Shown here: one piece after another, positions 11,105 through 22,189 of the stretch
How positions within the stretch are numbered: position 1 is the first letter of the stretch
Layout of the letters: each line of letters opens with the position of its first letter
NCBI RefSeq assembly: GCF_003265705.1
Contig: NW_020312848.1
Location: forward strand, 56,091,707 to 56,155,706
Direction: 5' to 3'
Length of the DNA: 64,000 nucleotides
From: Callorhinus ursinus
Taxonomy: Eukaryota > Chordata > Mammalia > Carnivora > Otariidae
The notes under the pieces: generated by a model
Database searches by the model: none
What the model saw: only the letters and a program-made list of their open reading frames with translations
Told to the model about the DNA's origin: nothing
Position numbers and translations under genes: made by a program

Positions 11105-13785
11105 CTGACTTCTTTTGCTTTTCTGCTTCTTTTAGAGTCACATGTAAATGGCCCTTGTAAATTTTCTCTCTCCCTTGCTTTTTGCCTATAAGAGAAGGAA
11201 ATGTCAATGTCCTCGTTTTTCAAGTACTAGAGTAAGTTGATTTTATGTTTCAGACCTTTGTAGTCAGGAATTTTTAGTTGCTGGTATCACGTCATAACAT
11301 GTTCTGTGTCACTAAAATAGTATTGCTCCATTTAAATACCAAAAAGACCCCTCTCCTCCAGGACACACGTACAAAAGCCTTAAAAATGTCAAAAAATTTA
11401 CCTGGAAGAATAGACACTTGTTCTTCAAAGTTAAAGACTTACATAGCTAAGGCATCAGAATTAATAAATGCTCTTACATTGTTTTAGTGAATATCTTCTG
11501 ATAGCATTCTAGTGAATATCTTTAACAGTGCCAGTCTCAGTTTTTCTGTCTTAGTGGATCTGAATCTCCCTGGTTGTGTAGATTGGCTACTGCCTATTTT
11601 GGGCCCACTTGGAATGCAAGCGTTCTATGTTATATGTGGATAAATCCTTACAAAGCAGGAAGTGTAGCTTCTATAGCTCTGTTACCATCTTGAAGTATTT
11701 CACTGAGCTTTTCCTTTACTGAAATTTCCCATTCTAAAAATGGGAGTAGTATGTCTGCTCTTTATCTGCTTTGAGGAAATGCAATTTTAGTTTCTGTGGT
11801 CAGAATAATTTAGGTTTAAGAAAAAAGTACTATCAGTAAAGTTTTGTTGAGGAAAGTAGTCATTAAAATGCATATTTTTGGTACTTAATTTGACTTAATG
11901 ATCTTTTAAAATCAATAAATGGAATTCTACAAAAATTTGAAAATTTTACTTTTCTTTTAAAATTTTATAAAGGGACAGAAAAATTTCATCTTTTCTTTTG
12001 GTGAAATAAAGAAAACTGGTTTTGTACTGCTGTCATTTGGTTACATCCTTCTTAATAAAGCCAGTTATTCTCCAAAGTGTAAATACTTCAAGTACAATGA
12101 TTATTTTTTCAATTAGCATTTATCTGGCTCCATCCTCCTTCTGTCTCCCCTCCCATGTTTAACTTTTTCAGGCCTCAAGGGTACCATTTAAGGTGTGCTG
12201 TGGTGGGAATTGTGCCCTGGTTTAACACATTAATATGTCTTCCAAAGAACCTGCCTCATTAGTCCAGTGGAGAGAGCAATATCTTACCTTTTGAGAAATA
12301 GCATGCCTCTGGGCAAATAATGTCATTTAATGCCTCCTTCCAAAATTTTGTTATAGTTGTAATAAATTGAAAAGAACATCTAGTGCATCTGTGGAAGGGA
12401 AAAAGAAATAACTAACATGCCAATAAAGCGGTAGGATTTAGTGAGCTTAGTGTTGATCGGGAAATGGTGGATGTGTGTGTCAGGATGTCAGTTCTCTTGA
12501 GCTCTGGTATGGCTGGCCCTGCCATTGTCTGGATGTCCACATCACCTTGAGTAGGTAGCTAGGTGCTGGAAAGTATTTGGGATACATGTGATGCCCCATG
12601 TGATTTATCGTGATGGACACCAAAAGTTCAGCTGTTGCCCTTTGTTTTCAGTACTGATGAATGCATTAAGTTGGAACTGACAGCTTCTCAGTTTTAATAG
12701 TAAGTGTGGTACCATGTTTCTAAGAATAATGTAATTATCTAAAATTTTGAGCCATTGTGTGGAAGATAGTCAAAAGAATATACTCTAGCAATGTTAGGTC
12801 ACCAAGAAACTGTACAATTAAACAGGCATCTGTTTGATAGAGAAACAAATGAGTCACACTCCTTTCTTTACATGCATTTCAGGGCCATTCTTGACAACCA
12901 GTCATACGTGAGATTAAACTTGGGTCTGTTGTTTTGGTGTAATTTCTGTGAATCAGTTGAGATGTTAATACTTACCATGTTCATTCAAAAATGGCTATTC
13001 ACAACTGGACCATTTTTCAAAATAAGTCCTACTTCTTATTAAATAATTGTGTCAGCGTGCTGTTTTTGCTGTTAATATGTTTGACATTCTAGTATATATT
13101 TTGTTTTCCCCTTTATTAGTTTTTGTCCTATGGAACAAGATAATATAGGAATACAGCCATTTCCTTTTCCTACAGCTTTAACTGGCTGTTAGCACTTAGC
13201 TGCATTGGATTTTAGATGCTTTTGTCTTACATAAAGCAAAAGTACAAATACTTACGTATACACATAAAAACTTACCTCTAAGTCAGCACTCAAGCAGTGA
13301 GTGTAAAAGAAAAATATTATTCTGCATGACTTCAGATAAGTAGAATACCACAGACTGCTAATGTCACAAATATGGGAAAATAATTATAGATAACAGAGAT
13401 TTATGTTGGGACATGGTCATCAGGAGCCTGGGAAAGCTAAATAAAGCTCATAAAACATTTGACTTGTTTTACTGTATCATCTTTTCTTTCCTTCTGACAA
13501 TATAAGTTCTGATGTGAAATTTCCTTTTGGGTTTCTTGCCTGTTAATAGTTGACATTGTAATTTTTAGTATCAAGGAAATATTTTAAACTAAGATAGAAA
13601 AACATTTTCTTCTGGATATTTATATACTTATTCTGCTAATACAGAAACGGAATAAAGATACCCAGTAGTTATTTTTAAATTCTCAGATTACTTATTTTCA
13701 CTTGAGTATTGGTTTCCCTAATTGTTAGTCTATAGTTTGTTCAGCAGAAATTACACATGAGTTTTCAGTGATCTGTTGTTTTCAT
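11105..13785. other. Unique AT-rich DNA, nothing recognised
   Basis: Open frames reach 83 codons with no family resemblance. No splice-bounded exon or RNA gene stood out. Confidence 0.5.
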
Positions 13786-13789
13786 TGTC

Positions 13790-13913
13790 ACAATGGACCA
13801 GATTCATATCCTGTATAAACCATGGGGAGTCTATGGGGAAAAATGACCATATATGGAAACTTTCCCCATAGACTCCCCATGGAGTTACACAGGATGTGAA
13901 TAGGATTCATTGT
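13790..13913. repeat. Long inverted repeat, about 60-bp arms
   Basis: A 22-bp perfect arm (13820-13841, starting CCATGGGGAGTCTATGGGG) is matched by its reverse complement at 13861-13882. Pairing extends with few mismatches outward to 13790 and 13913, and the loop centre CCATATATGG is itself a palindrome. The whole could fold into one hairpin of about 124 nt. It looks like a MITE-like DNA transposon fossil or a hairpin RNA precursor; the family is not assigned. Confidence 0.85.
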
Positions 13914-13914
13914 T

Positions 13915-15825
13915 GTTATGGATTCTGAGTTGGAAAAGTCACTACTAATGTGTAATTTGAACAATAATAATAGTCATTGCATTAAATTATGTTCAAATAC
14001 TATTAAATTTTCAATATAAGACTGTATGGAGCACAAGAATATGAATTGCCGTTTTAAAAATTGTTTTTCAAAGAGTATTGCTATTCCACCATTTTTTCCC
14101 TAACAAATATAAGGCATTTATTAACATGTTTATTAATATGTTAATTAGGAAATACACAAATTTTGAATTATTTACAGGTCCTGTGATGTCATAATTGCTG
14201 TGCTAGAATAGTAAATTATAATATTTTCTGTATGGAGATTTTGCTTGTATTAATAATGGATTCAGGTAATTGAGAACTAAAAGACGAAGATACAGTTTAA
14301 TACATGTTGTAGAAATGGCAACAACCATGTGCCAGGTTCAATGACTTAAGTGCAGATACTCTGGTGCTTGATTGCCTGGATTCAAATCTTGGCTCTACTA
14401 CATTCTACCAGGGTTTGGCCACCTATTATCCAAGCTCTTCTGGCCCAAAATATGGCTTATCCAATGAACTCTTGATATTAGGGGATCTTGGTATTAGGGG
14501 AATCTCCTTTTTTGGACCAGGACATTTGTACCAAGGTAGCACTTATCAGGGGTTATCTGTGGAGAGTAGACTTCAGCAGTGAGAAAGACTGGCTAAAGAA
14601 AGGGAAATATCACTTTGTAAGACATGTAAGTTCTTTCATGGAAGTCTTTGAAGGGACTTAGTGGGAGATCTGAAGAGAGTAGACTGCATGAAGCTGGATG
14701 AAACTGGTCAGAGTTGGCAAATGCCCAGGTATTTCTCACTACTGTTCACCCCCCATGGCAGGCATCACTAATTGGTCAAGTACTCTTGGAGGATTGGATT
14801 AAGCCACTAAAGTTTGGCATGTGTTCCTCTTAAAACACTTTATCTGTGCAACTGTTTTCTACATTAGTGTGAATCAGTCACATAAATAAATGTTTTATCT
14901 TGCAAATAATTACTTAATTAAGAAAAAATTAAGAATCTTAGGAGTTCTGGTAGTATCCCTTTAGATATAAAATAAACACGCCATTCTGTGACTCATTATG
15001 GTTCTCAGAAATGTCAGTAAGTTAATGATTCAGAGCCACCATTGGTCTCTTTTGAATGAAATTTACATCAATTTAGACCTATCCCCAGAGTGTGGCAGGG
15101 TACTTATCATATACTAAGCACTCATTCTTTAAAATTTGAAACTGCTACAGCTTAAGGTAATATTATTGAAAATATGCTGTGTGGGCTTTATAGGATGTTA
15201 ATATTGAGTAAGGAGTGTATTACACCTAAGTGGCGCATATTAGAAACATCTGAGTCAATGACTCTTACCTGTCACCTTTTGGAGCAGGAGCAGGTGACAC
15301 AGCAGAATAGCATATGGATTTTTATTATTAAGCCCATATTTGTTATAGGTAAACTGTTATATACTGATACTTAGTTATATATTGATAGTTGACTACATTT
15401 CTTCTAAGTTCACTTATTTTTTAAGATTATTAAGTAAAAATAATGAAGTATTATAATCACCAGTTTATTTACAGCATGAAAACTAAGACTTGTCTCTTGC
15501 CAATCCTGAGACAATTTTAGGAATTGGAAAAATTGTTTTCCATTTCTTTGTGAGAGGTTCAAATTGTTAAAATTCAGGCTTATTGCATATTTTGGGGAGT
15601 ACTGAGCCTCACTGGAATGCATATAGATTAGGAAATCACAGTGACTGCATTAGAGTATTATTTACCACTTACTTCCTTCATCCTTAGCTAGTTCTAGAAC
15701 ACTTAGGGTTAGCAGGAGGCTTTGGTAGGGTTTGGCTTGGTGCGATGCATGGACTTGAATCAAGAGTCTGGGATTTCTCATCTGAAACTTCCCTAGATTT
15801 GTTTTAGTATAATGGTGTTTCAGTT
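13915..15825. other. Unique AT-rich DNA with MIR scrap
   Basis: A short sense MIR core scrap (GATTGCCTGGATTCAAATCT) lies at about 14355-14410. Nothing else was recognised. Confidence 0.5.
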
Positions 15826-15826
15826 A

Positions 15827-16400
15827 TCTGTTGCTGTATAACAAAGTACCCCGAAATACAGTAGCTTAATATAAGCATTTATTATTATAGTTCACAGTTC
15901 CATGGGTTGGCCATACCCAGTGGTGGTTCTCTTGTGGGGTCTCTAATGCAGTTGCAGTCAGATGTCTGTTGGGGCAGCAGTCATCTGAAATTTTACCTGA
16001 GCTGGAGGTCCAGGATAGCTCTCCCACATGGATATCAGTTGAAGCTGACTGTTGACTTGGGGTTCAGCTGGGGTTGTAGGAGGTATGCCTATACTTGGCC
16101 TCTCCATGAGATTCAAGTTTCTAATAGCATGGTGCTAGGTTCTCAGGGGAAGCATCCCATGTTGGAGCACTCTAAGAATCCTAGGAGGAAGCTGCAAGGT
16201 TTCTTATGACCTAGTCTTGGAAGTCTCAGGAGCCATATCCACCATATTATATTGGCTAAGCAAGTCACCAGGACAAGCCCAGATTCAAAGTGAGGGGAAT
16301 TAGACTCCTCTTGGTGAAAGAATGACAAGGTCGCATTGCAGAAGAGCAGGTAGGATGGAAAATATTGTAGTGGCCATCTTTGGAAAGTACAGTTTGCTAC
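15827..16400 (-). mobile_element. Ancient LTR/MaLR-like repeat, antisense
   Basis: TTTCAGTTATCTGTTGCTGT, then ATAACAAAGTACCCCGAAAT, followed by a CAGTTCCATGGG segment is a widespread old mammalian repeat. I recall it as LTR-type (MaLR/MLT class) but am not certain of the subfamily. A chance frame of 100 codons inside it is not a gene. Confidence 0.55.
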
Positions 16401-16464
16401 AAGTAGTTTCTAAACTCTGTTCCATGAAGTTGGCTCCCCAGAGTGCTGCTGGGCTTCTCTAAGT

Positions 16465-16785
16465 CAGGGGTCTGCCAATTTTTTTCTGTAATGGGCGATA
16501 GTGAATATTTTAGACTTGTGGACCATACAGACTTTTTTGCAACTATTCAACTCAGCTGTTGTGGCAAATAAGTAGCCATAGACAAATGAGTGTGGCTGTA
16601 TTTATGAACACAGAAATGTGAACTTCATATAATTTTCACATACCAAAAAATGCTTTTCTTCTTTTATTTTTTTCCCCCTAACCATTTAAAAATGTTAAAA
16701 AAAAAAACCACATTCTTATATCAAGGGCTACAAAACCAGGTGGTAGGCAGGCTCTGGTCCATGCGCCTTAGTTCAGTGACCCCTG
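16465..16785 (+). mobile_element. hAT-Charlie-type nonautonomous DNA transposon
   Basis: The ends CAGGGGTCTGCCAA and its inverted counterpart GTGACCCCTG form short terminal inverted repeats. Internal text (GGACCATACAGACTTTTTTG and CAACTCAGCTGTTGTGGCAA) matches the old mammalian element that begins CAGGGGTCGGCAAACT. The flanking 8-mers CTCTAAGT and CTCTTAAT agree at 6 of 8 positions, as expected for a decayed hAT target duplication. It carries no coding capacity. Confidence 0.75.
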
Positions 16786-17032
16786 CTCTTAATATTTGAT
16801 ATGAATTTCCTTTTTATTAACTGCAAAACTAAAACAAAAACAGATATAGTCACATATTAAACATAACTACTTTTAAAGTGTAGGTATGACTGATAGATCA
16901 ACTTAGGTTCTCATTGGTTGATTTTATTATTAAATGTTATAAATTTGAACTTATAAATATGGTCTGTTTTACCTCTTGGGCTCTTACATAATATTTTGTT
17001 TGAAAAAAGATTGTGTTAAAAACGAGTGAGAG

Positions 17033-17200
17033 GGGGCGCCTGGGTGGCTCAGTCAGTTGGGCGTCTGCCTTTGGCTTAGGTCATGATCCTAGGGTCCTGG
17101 GATCAAGTCCAAGCAGGGAGCCTGCTTTTCTCCTCCCTCTGCTGCTTCCCCTGCTTGTCCTGTCTCGTTCTCTGCCAAATAAATAAAGTCTTAAAAAAAT
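17033..17200 (+). mobile_element. Can-SINE, sense
   Basis: The head GGGGCGCCTGGGTGGCTCAG and the A tail are present. The duplication AGTGAGAG flanks it (17025-17032 and 17202-17209). It is shortened in the pyrimidine part. Confidence 0.9.
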
Positions 17201-17209
17201 CAGTGAGAG

Positions 17210-17595
17210 AAAAAATAAAATAGACAAAACCCTATGACATTTGAAGGCTTTAATTTTAGTCTGTTATCAGAATAACATTAGGTGACAAAAGTAAGACAGG
17301 ATATAGAGACTGTGTGATTAAATTTCACAAATATTTATTGAATGCAGAGGATTAGCATGTGATAAGAAATAAGAAAGCAAAAAGCTTTCAAGAAATTTAA
17401 AGTTCAACTGGATATGGGGAGTGAGGCAGTGGGAGAGGGAGAACAGAGAGGTTAATAATACTAAAATTATATTTCTCATTCAGTTAAAAGTGTAGATGAG
17501 ATTTTTGATACTAATGCCCATGGATCAAAGAAAAAAATTGGTTCTCATTGGAATTAGTATTGTATAATATGCTGAATATGACAAGGGAAAACAGT
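17210..17595. other. Unique AT-rich DNA, nothing recognised
   Basis: No gene or repeat was recognised between the SINE and the L1M copy. Confidence 0.5.
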
Positions 17596-17599
17596 TTTT

Positions 17600-19250
17600 T
17601 CTTTAAATAATTTTATTGAAGGACAATTTACATATGATAAAATGTATCCATTTAAAGTGAACAGTTTGATGAATTATGGCAAATATATATATGTAACCAT
17701 CCTTATCATTACAATCAAGATAAAGAACCTTTCTTTAACCCTAAAAAGTTCCGTTGTGTCACTTTGCAGTCAATTTCCAAATCTCTAGAATTTCATATAA
17801 ATGGGAACATACAATGTATACTACTTTTGTTCAGCATAATGTTTTCAGCCATGTTTGTGGCAGTTGGTAGTTCATTTCTTTTTATTACTGAGTAGTAGAA
17901 ATAACATAATTGGCTCAACCGTATGCCTATTGATACTGAGTTGTTACCTGTTTTCGGTTCTTATGAGTAAAGCTGCTATAATTGTACAATTCTCGGAGTG
18001 GACATATGTTTTCTTTTCTCTTGGTTAAAGACCTAGAAATGCAAGTGTTGAGAAACTTCCAAACTGTTTTCCAAAATGATTATATTTTTTTTACATTCCC
18101 ATCAGCAATATGTGGGAGTTTAGTTGCTTTATATCCTTGTCAGCCCTTGGTATTGTTAGTCTTTTTAATTTTAGCTAATTTAGTGGATGTGTAGTGATAA
18201 GATTTTGTGATACAATGTTAATTTGCATTTCCCTCATTCTTAAAGATGTTAAACATCTTTTCATGTGCTTATTGGCCATTGGTATGTCTTCACTGATGAA
18301 GCGTCTGTTCAAGTACTCCGCCCATTTTAAAAATTGGGTGTTTGTCTTATTGAGTTTTGAGGGTTCTTCATATATTCTGATACAAGTCCTTTGTTAGATA
18401 TATGTATTGACACTATTTTCTTTAGCTAATAGCTTTTAGTTTTAGTAATGATGTTGTTTTTAATTTTGATGAAGTCCAGGCTTTCAATTTCTTGAGTCAG
18501 ATAGGGCACGTATTGAATGGAGCACTGGGTGTTACACGCAAACAGTGAATCATGGAACACTACATCAAAAACTAATGATGTAATGTATGGTGATTAACAT
18601 AACATAATAAAATAAAATTAAAAAAAGAAAAGAAATGTTTGCCTACCCAAGGTTGTAAAGATTTTTTTCTTGCCTTTTCTCCCAAATGTTTTATATGTTT
18701 TGCTTCTGTGTGTATTATGACCTGTTTTGAGTTAAGTTTCATATATAGTTTGAAGTAAAGGTGGACATTCATGTTTTCCACCAAAATTCAGTTGTTTCAG
18801 TACCATTTCTTGAAAAGACAATCCTTTCCTCATTGAATTGGCAACTTTATCAAAAAAATCAATTGACCCTATATTTCTTGTCTCTGTATTTTATTCCAGA
18901 GATCTAAATGTTTATTCTTAGACCAATAGCATAGTCTTGATTGCTATGGCTTTATCATCACTTTTGGGAAATCAGGTAGGGTAAGCCCTCCACGTCTGTT
19001 CTTTATCAAAATTGCTTTGGTTATACTTGATCCTTTCATATACATAGAAATTTAAAAATTTGCTTGTCAATTTCTGCAAAAAGTCCTGCTGGGATTTTGA
19101 TTGAAAGTATGTTTTAATCTAGAAAGCAGTTTGGGAATAGTTGACATTTTAACAGTATTGGGCTTTCCAATTCATAAACATGGTATCTCTGTCCCTTCAT
19201 ATAGTTTAATTTCTCCCAGCAATGTTAAAATGAGTTATGAAATTAAAAGA
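17600..19250 (-). mobile_element. L1M LINE, antisense, split by younger L1 tail
   Basis: The plus strand carries the reverse complement of an old L1 from its 3' UTR into ORF2. Landmarks are TTTAAAGTGAACAGTTTGAT (17651), CATCTTTTCATGTGCTTATT (18253), TTTTAATTTTGATGAAGTCC (18458), AAATCAATTGACCC (18856) and CTTGTCAATTTCTGCAAAAA (19063). ORF2 is full of stops. The carnivore L1 tail at 18504-18640 sits inside it. Confidence 0.9.
18504..18640 (+). mobile_element. Carnivore L1 3' tail, truncated insertion
   Basis: GGGCACGTATTGAATGGAGC, then ACTGGGTGTTACACGC, GTGAATCATGGAACACTACA and TGTATGGTGATTAACATAAC lead into an A-rich tail. This is the 3' end of carnivore L1, 5'-truncated to about 137 bases. 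It is younger than the L1M it interrupts. Confidence 0.85.
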
Positions 19251-19446
19251 ATAGTTTTTTTTTCATTGATAAAAGAATCTTATCTGGAATAGAGTAACTT
19301 ATTTTACCCACTGACCTTGGGAAAGTAGAGTAAAATGTGAAAGTGGTGGTATTAGTAAAATGTCATTAATTTGAATTTGGAGGACTTGTTTGAACTTCTG
19401 AAAACATCTTAAATAGCCTGAAAAATGAAACTTCACAAAACAAATG

Positions 19447-19645
19447 TTTTTTTTAAATTTTTTAAAAAGATTTGATTTATTTATTTGAGAGAGAGAGAAT
19501 GAGAGATAGAGAGCACGAGAGGGAAGAGGGTCAGAGGGAGAAGCAGACTCCCCACTTAGCAGGGTGTGGGACTCGATCCCGGGACTCCAGGATCATGACC
19601 TGAGCCGAAGGCAGCCGCTTAACCAACTGAGCCACCCAGGCGCCC
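19447..19645 (-). mobile_element. Can-SINE, antisense
   Basis: A full SINE in reverse with target duplication TCACAAAACAAATG at 19433-19446 and 19646-19659. Confidence 0.95.
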
Positions 19646-19664
19646 TCACAAAACAAATGTTGCC

Positions 19665-20494
19665 ATGAAGAAGTCTTTTGGGGGTTTAACAAGTAGGTAA
19701 GAATGGTTTGTACCCAGAACACTTAAAATTATGTTCACGTAAAATGCTTTTATAGTCCCCACCAAAACATTTGCTCTCTCAACGAGATAAACTATACTTC
19801 TTCCTCTTGTTTTTTATATCTTAGGAAATAACTTTACTATATTTTAGAAGTAACTTCACTTCAGTTTTTGCTGAAATATTCACAAATTTTTTAGTTAGAA
19901 GGATCTGAACTTACAAATTTTTATATTTGGAAACAGGATCTCCCTTCTTATGAAACTGGTCCTGTGGTCCTATTGAGTTATTGGCCTTTTTATGAATCTG
20001 ATAAATCTATGGATTCTTATGATTTCAAGAGACTTAAACTAGCCTTTCTCCAAAAACAGATTCAGGTTGGCATTTGTCACCTTTAAAAATTAAACTGAGC
20101 TTGGATTAACTTTATTTAAGAAACTTTTCTAATTATCATTAGTTGTGATAATTTCCAAAAGTCTTTAAACTTCATAAAGCCAGATTTGATAGAGATTGAA
20201 CTGACTTGAAATAGCATGCTATATATATATGCATTATAAATATGAATCTATAAACATTTATCTGATGTCTAAAGCAACTAACATCAAATCCCCCCAGCCC
20301 TGTTTTAGGTGGCTTATAAAACCGCAGTCCTGTAATAACCCCCAGTTAAGTAATGTCGTCTTTGAAAGCCGTGGGAATGAATATACTTACTGGGTTTGAG
20401 TTCATCTGTGGTGACTTTTTCCTCACCCTTTTCCTGTGTTGGTCCCAGGTAGCCCTGCTTTGTTATTTTTGGTGTAAGATCATAGTACAAGGCT
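19665..20494. other. Unique AT-rich DNA, nothing recognised
   Basis: A short (TA)n lies near 20221. No gene was recognised. Confidence 0.5.
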
Positions 20495-20700
20495 TAAGAA
20501 GCACGCTTTGAGATAGACAAGAACATAGTTTACTGTGTTGCCTTGGGCATCTTCTTTTTCAGCTTCAGTTTATTCATATTAAAATGGGGATAATAGATTA
20601 CCTCATGGGACTGTTGTAATACTCTAATGAAATAGGTAGGATGGCAAGCCCTTAATGGCACATGATAAGTAATCAGTCGTTTAATTATTATAAAAGTTTT
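20495..20700 (+). repeat. MIR SINE fragment
   Basis: The core text (TTGCCTTGGGCATCTTCTTT; AAAATGGGGATAATAGATTA; GACTGTTGTAATACTCTAAT) follows the MIR order. Confidence 0.75.
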
Positions 20701-20719
20701 CCATACCAGAAACACTAGA

Positions 20720-21100
20720 CACTGCATGTATATTTGATAGAAGATCGAGTATCATCAAGGATGTAATGATAGCATCAAATGCGTACGAATTGAAAATAAT
20801 GAGGAAAAAATTGTTTTAAATGGATTTAAGTTTGGTCCCTGCCATCTGGTGGTCTACATTCAAGAAGAATGAAATGATAATTCATGCATATATACTTTAT
20901 TTACATCAATACTGATTTATATAAATGTTTTTACACATGTACGTTTACATGTGAGCAGTCCTTTTCTTCTCTTTGCATCCACGGTCTTCTCACTTCTAGT
21001 ATTATTCTCTTGGGTTTCGGTAATAGTCACCTTAACTTGTCTTCTTAGCTCCTCTTATTCTATACCTAGATCCATTCTACAGGTGACTTTTTGCCCTTTA
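20720..21100. other. Unique AT-rich DNA, nothing recognised
   Basis: No gene or confident repeat. Confidence 0.5.
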
Positions 21101-21104
21101 AAAA

Positions 21105-21420
21105 AAAAATTGAGATCTAACTACCCTACAATAAAAGACACAGATATTAAGTGTTCAATTCCATGAGTTTTGACAATTTCACACACTCCTGTAAGTACCA
21201 CCCACATACGATACAGAGCACTTCTGTCACTTCAGAGAGTTCCCTTGTGCCCCGTCCAATTTCCCTCCTTATGACATAATGATTTTCTGATTTGTATATT
21301 TAGGATTAGTTTTACTTTGGACTTGGTATATATGGAATTGTGCCATTTGTATTCTTTTATGCCAGCTAACTTTTCAATACCCAATGTCTGTTCAAAACAC
21401 TCTCAAGAACTCTTCATTGC
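21105..21420 (-). mobile_element. L1M 3' UTR fragment, antisense
   Basis: AAGTGTTCAATTCCATGAGT, then TTTGACAATTTCACACACTC and GAGAGTTCCCTTGTGCCCC, is the reverse complement of an old L1 3' UTR. Confidence 0.75.
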
Positions 21421-21429
21421 TTTTTGAAC

Positions 21430-21770
21430 TAAATATGAACTTTTTGCCCAGGTGTTCAAAGCTAGGCACCATGTGGTCCCTACTGTCCTTTCCCAGCTTA
21501 ACTCCTACTGCTACTCCCCTACATGTATTATTTGCTTTTTCCTGACTGCCTTTTCTCATGGAAGGCCTTCTATTTGGATCTTACCCTTATTTCCAGCTAT
21601 TCAAATCTCAACCACTCTTTCAGTCTTTGAAGTTCATCTCAGTTACCAGTTACTCCATGACTTTCCCTGGTCCTTCTAATGTAATTCTCAACGACTTTCT
21701 TTTTTTTAGTCATCCCTTGCTCATCATCATCATAGACATTCCTTTTATACACAAAACAATTATTTTCAAC
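21430..21770 (+). mobile_element. L2 LINE 3' fragment
   Basis: The order AGGCACCATGTGGTCCCTAC, TACATGTATTATTTGC, TTGAAGTTCATCTCAGTTAC, then CTTTCCCTGGTCC follows the L2 3' region. A 121-codon frame overlapping it is repeat-derived and not a gene. Confidence 0.65.
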
Positions 21771-21880
21771 CCCTTTTCCAAAGTCATCATTTGCCTGTTA
21801 CCCCCTCTTCCACCCCACCCTTATAATCACTGGTCCCTACTGAAAAGCATCACACATTTTGAATACATTGTTTCACTTTT

Positions 21881-21994
21881 CTTTTTTTTAAAGATTTTAT
21901 TTTTAAGTAATCTCTACACCTAACATGGGGCTCGAACTCACAACCCCTAGATCGAGAGTTGCACACTGTACTGACTGAGCCAGCCAGGTGCCCC
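21881..21994 (-). mobile_element. Old short Can-SINE variant, antisense
   Basis: AAAGATTTTATTTTTAAGTA, then ATCTCTACACCTAACATGGG, with the head ending CAGCCAGGTGCCCC. It lacks the long GA-rich stretch. Flanks TTGTTTCACTTT and TTGTTGCACTTT are a decayed target duplication. Confidence 0.85.
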
Positions 21995-22142
21995 ACCTTG
22001 TTGCACTTTATAATGCAAGGTGCATGGTTCCTGGTTTGCATGCTTTGGAGTCTGACTTTCTGGGTTGGAATCCTCACCCTTGCAGCTGTGTGACGGGTAG
22101 GTTAACTAACTTCTCTTCACCTCAGTGTATTCTCTAAAATGA

Positions 22143-22144
<2 letters not shown>

Positions 22145-22182
<38 letters not shown>
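22145..22182 (+). repeat. (TA)n microsatellite
   Basis: An uninterrupted AT/TA run of about 38 bases. Confidence 0.9.
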
Positions 22183-22188
<6 letters not shown>

Positions 22189-22189
22189 A

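Noticed and set aside
21558..21923. 121-codon plus-strand frame
   Set aside because: It spans L2 and SINE sequence, with hydrophobic content caused by a T-rich composition.
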